DNA of 64,000 bases from Actinomycetes bacterium (lineage in GTDB: Bacteria; Actinomycetota; Acidimicrobiia; Acidimicrobiales; Ilumatobacteraceae). The first letter of the stretch is position 1. Every line of letters starts with the position of its first letter. The stretch lies in contig JAKOUY010000016.1 in assembly GCA_029782355.1 (NCBI GenBank), positions 248,001 to 312,000 of the forward strand, given 5' to 3'. Below are positions 60,597-64,000 of this stretch, piece after piece. The position numbers and the translations under genes were made by a program. The notes beneath the pieces were generated by a model, which was not told the DNA's origin, did not search any database, and saw only the letters and a list, made by a program, of their open reading frames with translations.

Positions 60597-61760
60597 ATGA
60601 AGCGTACGTACGTCTCGCGGTCCATCGCCGCCGGTGCCGTGCTGGCAGCCGTCATCGCCACGGCCTCGGCCACCGCCACCACGCCGGCCGCCGGCACCAC
60701 CGCAGCAGCCGGCACGGGTGCCGCGACCGCAGCGTCCATCCCGCCGGTCCCGCAGGAGTTGATCGACGCCTGCACGGCGGAGAAGAAGGTCAACCTGATC
60801 GCCCTGCCGGACGAGTGGGCCAACTACAAGGGCATCCTCCAGGCGTTCCGTGACAAGTACGCCGGCGTGGAGAACCCGGTGGCCAGCCCGGACATCTCCA
60901 GCCAGGAAGAGCTCGACGCGATCAACAACCTCAAGGGCCAGGCGGACATGCCGGACTCGATCGACGTCAGCCCGGCCAAGGCCCAGGACGCCATCGACCA
61001 GGGCCTGTGGGAGCCGTACAAGCCGTCGAGCTGGGACCAGATCCCCGATGGCCTGAAGGATCCGAACGGCAACTGGGTGGCCGCGTACTACGGCATCATG
61101 GCGATCACGACCAACACCAAGATCGTCAAGGTCGCCCCGAAGACGTTCGCCGACCTGAAGAAGGCCGACTACAAGGGCCAGGTGGCGCTGAACGGCGACC
61201 CGCGCAAGGCGGGCGCGGCGTTCGCCGCGGTCATGGCCGCGTCGCTGGCCAACGGCGGCTCGCCCGACGACATCATGCCCGGCATCCAGTTCTTCGCCGA
61301 CCTGAAGAAGAGCGGCAACCTGATCCCGACCCAGGTCGACAAGCAGACGGTGCTGTCCGGTGAGACCCCGATCGCCATCGACTGGAGCTACAACGTGCCC
61401 GGGCTGCAGAAGGCCCTGCAGGACGCCGGCCTGACGGTGGAGACCAACTTCCCGAGCGACGGCATCTACGGCGGGTACTACGCCCAGGGCGTCGTCAAGG
61501 GCTCGCCGCACCAGAACTGCGCCAAGCTGTGGGTCGAGCACATCCTCTCCGACGAGGGTGCCCTCGGATACCTCGAAGGTGGAGCGATGCCAGCCCGGTT
61601 CAACGCCCTGGTCGCCGAGGGCAAGGTGTCGGCGGAGCAGATGAAGAACCTGCCGCCGGCCGATCTGGTGGCCAAGGTCAGCTTCCTGACCATGGCGCAG
61701 GTCAAGAAGGCCAACGAGGCCCTGCAAGCCAACTGGGGTCCGATGGTGGCCGACGCCTAA
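60597..61760 (+). CDS. ABC importer substrate-binding protein (Fe3+/thiamine/phosphonate type)
   Basis: A 387-residue periplasmic-type binding protein. Signal peptide at about residues 1-26 (KRTYVSRSIAAGAVLAAVIA), Ala/Thr-rich linker, then a two-lobed fold with the family hinge region AYYGIMAITTNTKIV and a closing segment GAMPARFNALV. There is no lipobox cysteine, unusual for a Gram-positive importer, so anchoring is unclear. It heads an operon with two permeases and an ATPase. The ligand is not predictable; spermidine/putrescine, iron and 2-aminoethylphosphonate systems all look like this. Confidence 0.88.
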   Translation: MKRTYVSRSIAAGAVLAAVIATASATATTPAAGTTAAAGTGAATAASIPPVPQELIDACTAEKKVNLIALPDEWANYKGILQAFRDKYAGVENPVASPDISSQEELDAINNLKGQADMPDSIDVSPAKAQDAIDQGLWEPYKPSSWDQIPDGLKDPNGNWVAAYYGIMAITTNTKIVKVAPKTFADLKKADYKGQVALNGDPRKAGAAFAAVMAASLANGGSPDDIMPGIQFFADLKKSGNLIPTQVDKQTVLSGETPIAIDWSYNVPGLQKALQDAGLTVETNFPSDGIYGGYYAQGVVKGSPHQNCAKLWVEHILSDEGALGYLEGGAMPARFNALVAEGKVSAEQMKNLPPADLVAKVSFLTMAQVKKANEALQANWGPMVADA

Positions 61761-62698
61761 TGGGCATTGGCGCTGGACCCCTACTCGGGCCCTATGCCAC
61801 GGTCGATGTCCTGACAGGGGGTCCCGCCGCCGGCGGGGCCCCCTCGGCCGTTTCCACGCCGGAGCGGCGGAGCTGGGCCTGGCTCGGCCTGCTGCCGTTC
61901 CTGGCCTTCGTCGGCATCTTCCTGCTGTTGCCGACGTTCGGGGTGATCCGCAAGGCGTTGCGCGCCCCGGATGGTGGGTTCACATTCCGCGGGATGACCG
62001 ATGCGCTGACCAGCCAGAAGGTTGCCTTCATCAACTCGGTGTGGATCTCGCTGGTCAGCGCGGCCATCGGTGTGGTCCTCGGCGGCCTGCTGGCGTACGC
62101 CGCGGCCACCGCTCGGCGGCCGAAATGGCTGCGCACGCTGGTCACTGCGTTCAGCGGGGTCGGCGCCAACATGGGTGGCGTCATCCTCGCCTTCATGTTC
62201 TTCTCGCTGGTCGGCCGCACCGGGCTGGCCACCAAGTTCATCAAGTACTTCGGGTACGACCTGTACGGCCACGGCTTCGACCTCGCCAAGCCCGCTGGAC
62301 TGATCACGGTCTACACGTACTTCCAGATCCCGCTGATGGTGCTGGTGACGTTGCCGGCCATCGACGGGTTGAAGACCTCGTGGCGCGAAGCGGCTGCCAA
62401 CCTCGGTGGCACCCCCTGGACGTACTGGCGCCGGGTTGGCCTGCCGGTGCTCACCCCGTCGCTGATCGGGGGGTTCCTGCTGCTGTTCGCCAACGCGTTC
62501 AGTGCCTTCGCCACGGCGCGGGCGATCAACCAGGGCGTCAACATCGTGCCTGTCCGGATCAGCTTCTACCTGCAGGGCGACGTGGCCAACGGGGGCTCGC
62601 TGCCGTTCGCCCTGGCGACGTGGATGGTCGTCTTCATGGCCGTCGCCATGACCGGGTACGTCTTCCTGCGGCGATGGGCGGAACGATGGATGCGGTGA
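61760..62698 (+). CDS. ABC importer permease 1
   Basis: A 312-residue permease with six helices; the first is near residues 38-58 (WLGLLPFLAFVGIFLLLP). The EAA loop that contacts the ATPase is WREAAANLGGTPWTYWRRV. ATG 61760 shares one base with the binding-protein stop (TAATG). The first 35 residues are unusually Gly/Pro-rich because a strong RNA hairpin lies in this stretch. Confidence 0.88.
   Translation: MGIGAGPLLGPYATVDVLTGGPAAGGAPSAVSTPERRSWAWLGLLPFLAFVGIFLLLPTFGVIRKALRAPDGGFTFRGMTDALTSQKVAFINSVWISLVSAAIGVVLGGLLAYAAATARRPKWLRTLVTAFSGVGANMGGVILAFMFFSLVGRTGLATKFIKYFGYDLYGHGFDLAKPAGLITVYTYFQIPLMVLVTLPAIDGLKTSWREAAANLGGTPWTYWRRVGLPVLTPSLIGGFLLLFANAFSAFATARAINQGVNIVPVRISFYLQGDVANGGSLPFALATWMVVFMAVAMTGYVFLRRWAERWMR
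61817..61843 (+). terminator. GC hairpin between binding-protein and permease genes
   Basis: A twelve-base-pair stem (GGGGG, T-G wobble, CCCGCC with GGCGGG and CCCCC) around a GCC loop, 57 bases after the binding-protein stop and inside the 5' end of the permease reading frame. No T-tract. It could protect the binding-protein mRNA or attenuate permease expression. Confidence 0.5.
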
Positions 62699-63543
62699 TC
62701 GATCCCGCCCCGACCCGCCGACCCTCGACGTGGCGGTCGCGCATCGGCCCGACGCTGGTCCTGATCGTCTGCGGGCTGTTCTTCGTCCTGCCGATGATCA
62801 CCATGGCGCGCTACAGCCTGCAGAACATCATCACCCCGCTGCTTCGCTGGGAGGACGTGTTCAAGAAGTGGTCGCTGAGCGGGATCAAGGCCGCCGTCAG
62901 CGATCCAGGGTTCTGGCCGGCGCTGAAGCTCAGCTTGGAGCTGGCCGTGGCCACGGTGGCGCTGACCCTGCTGTTGCTGCTGCCGACCCTGCTCTTGGTG
63001 CACATCAAGGTGCCCAAGGCCCGCCCGCTCATCGAGTTCACCACATTGCTGCCGTTCATGATCCCGCCGATCGCCCTCGTCGCCGGTGTCGCCGCCTTCT
63101 TCCGTCCCAACGCCAAGTGGTTCCTGAACAGCAACTTCTCGCTGGTGCCGTTCTACGCGATCCTGGCGTTGCCGTTCACCTTCCGGGCCATCGACGCCGG
63201 GATCCGGGCGATCGACGTGCGCACCCTGATCGACGCCTCGCGCAGCCTCGGTGCCGGGTGGGGCCGAACCCTGTTCCGCGTGCTGATGCCCAATCTGAAG
63301 ATGGCGATCGTCTCGTCGTCGTTCCTGACCTTCACCGTGGTGATGGGCGAGTTCACCATCGCCCAGACCTTGCTGAAGCGGACCTATCCGCAGTTCATGT
63401 ACGAGTTCTATTCGAACCGTGGTCAGGGGGCCACGGCCCTGGCGTTGTTCACGTTCCTCGCCACGACGGCCGTCCTCGGTCTGATGTTCTTCTTCGTCCG
63501 CCGTCGTGACCGCCGGGCCGGCACGACCACCACCGTCTTCTAG
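62686..63543 (+). CDS. ABC importer permease 2
   Basis: A 285-residue permease with about six helices; EAA loop region LIDASRSLGAGWGRTLFRV. ATG 62686 overlaps the first permease by 13 bases. GTG 62695 overlaps its stop by exactly four (GTGA) and would fit the local pattern, giving 282 residues. The N-terminal helix is IGPTLVLIVCGLFFVLPMI. Confidence 0.88.
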   Translation: MDAVIDPAPTRRPSTWRSRIGPTLVLIVCGLFFVLPMITMARYSLQNIITPLLRWEDVFKKWSLSGIKAAVSDPGFWPALKLSLELAVATVALTLLLLLPTLLLVHIKVPKARPLIEFTTLLPFMIPPIALVAGVAAFFRPNAKWFLNSNFSLVPFYAILALPFTFRAIDAGIRAIDVRTLIDASRSLGAGWGRTLFRVLMPNLKMAIVSSSFLTFTVVMGEFTIAQTLLKRTYPQFMYEFYSNRGQGATALALFTFLATTAVLGLMFFFVRRRDRRAGTTTTVF

Positions 63544-63551
63544 GGAACCTC

Positions 63552-64000
63552 ATGAGCCAACTCTCCTTCCAGGCGGTCCGCAAGACCTTCGGTCCGACCG
63601 TGGCACTCGAAGCGCTCGACCTCGACGTCGGCGAGGGTCAGCTGGTCAGCCTGCTCGGCCCCTCCGGCTGCGGGAAGACGACGGCGTTGCGGATCGCCGC
63701 CGGCTTCGAGTTCGCCACGTCCGGCAAGGTGGTGGTGGCGAGCAAGGACATCTCCAACGTCCCGGCCCACAAGCGCAACATGGGCATGGTCTTCCAGAGC
63801 TACAGCCTGTTCCCCAACCTGACGGTGGCCCAGAACGTCGACTTCGGCCTGCGGACCCGCAAGCAGGACAAGGCCCGGCGAACCAAGACGGTGGCGGACA
63901 TGCTCGACCTCGTCGGGCTCACGGCCCAGACCAGCCGGTACCCGCATCAGCTGTCCGGTGGCCAGCAGCAGCGCGTCGCCCTGGCCCGGGCGCTGGCGGT
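63552..64000 (+). CDS. ABC importer ATPase, 3' end outside window
   Basis: The first 149 residues of the ATP-binding subunit, including Walker A GPSGCGKTTALR near 36-47, the Q-loop GMVFQSYSLFPNLTVAQNV and signature LSGGQQQRVALARAL. The window ends before Walker B. It follows permease 2 by eight bases. PotA/FbpC-type. Confidence 0.92.
   Translation, partial: MSQLSFQAVRKTFGPTVALEALDLDVGEGQLVSLLGPSGCGKTTALRIAAGFEFATSGKVVVASKDISNVPAHKRNMGMVFQSYSLFPNLTVAQNVDFGLRTRKQDKARRTKTVADMLDLVGLTAQTSRYPHQLSGGQQQRVALARALA

Overview
This is a chromosomal window from a high-GC actinobacterium, centred on the replication origin. The gene order rpsF-ssb-rpsR-rplI-dnaB, cca, DUF6049, sigM-type sigma factor, trxB-trxA-cwlM, parB-parA-rsmG-jag-yidC-yidD-rnpA-rpmH, dnaA-dnaN-recF-DUF721-gyrB-gyrA-DUF3566-tRNA-Ile is the actinobacterial origin neighbourhood. 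A polyphosphate glucokinase, an F420-type LLM oxidoreductase, a WYL regulator, DUF5318 and ZAS-type anti-sigma factors also fit Actinomycetota. The mixture, with no MurJ next to DUF6049, leans towards a deep-branching class such as Acidimicrobiia; that placement is inference.

Layout. 0-1.4 kb: two-component system. 1.5-6.2 kb: tRNA-Gly, then a four-gene acyl-CoA operon (two-domain family III CoA-transferase, DUF35 protein, thiolase/aldolase-like protein, TetR). 6.2-9.3 kb: polyphosphate glucokinase facing a cytoplasmic GH15 glucoamylase. 9.4-13.7 kb: FtsX-type ABC exporter behind a SigK/RskA-like pair. 13.9-18.9 kb: rpsF-ssb-rpsR-rplI plus a DNA methyltransferase and dnaB. 19-26.4 kb: small enzymes and regulators and an HDAC-like/cca/pepF operon. 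26.4-35.9 kb: GNAT-DUF6049-DegV, kinase-sigma-anti-sigma, and thioredoxin-cwlM. 36-41 kb: the parB-to-rpmH strand, read away from the origin, with two parS sites. 41-50.2 kb: dnaA-oriC-dnaN-recF-DUF721-gyrB-gyrA. 50.2-52.9 kb: TadE-like gene, a tandem-repeat locus, DUF3566, tRNA-Ile. 52.9-64 kb: Rossmann-fold protein, DUF1003/MgtE-like pair, a third sigma/anti-sigma pair, LLM oxidoreductase, molybdopterin oxidoreductase and an ABC importer cut by the window edge.

Two start-site rules run through the whole window. Many operon-leading genes have a -10 hexamer (TANNNT) ending only 5-8 bases before the start codon, which predicts leaderless mRNAs. Most downstream genes start inside a four-base overlap with the previous stop (ATGA, GTGA, TTGA and, twice, apparently CTGA). 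Clear Shine-Dalgarno sequences occur mainly at ribosomal, replication and transport genes. One regulator appears to use ATT as a leaderless start.

Other points of interest: a 140-bp tandem repeat with a conserved extended hairpin; DnaA-box clusters before dnaB and between cwlM and parB as well as at the origin; a catalytically complete kinase carrying the tail that in mycobacteria is fused to MurJ; a catalytically dead CwlM; and several perfect inverted repeats in divergent promoters. No insertion sequence, prophage, CRISPR array or rRNA gene was seen.
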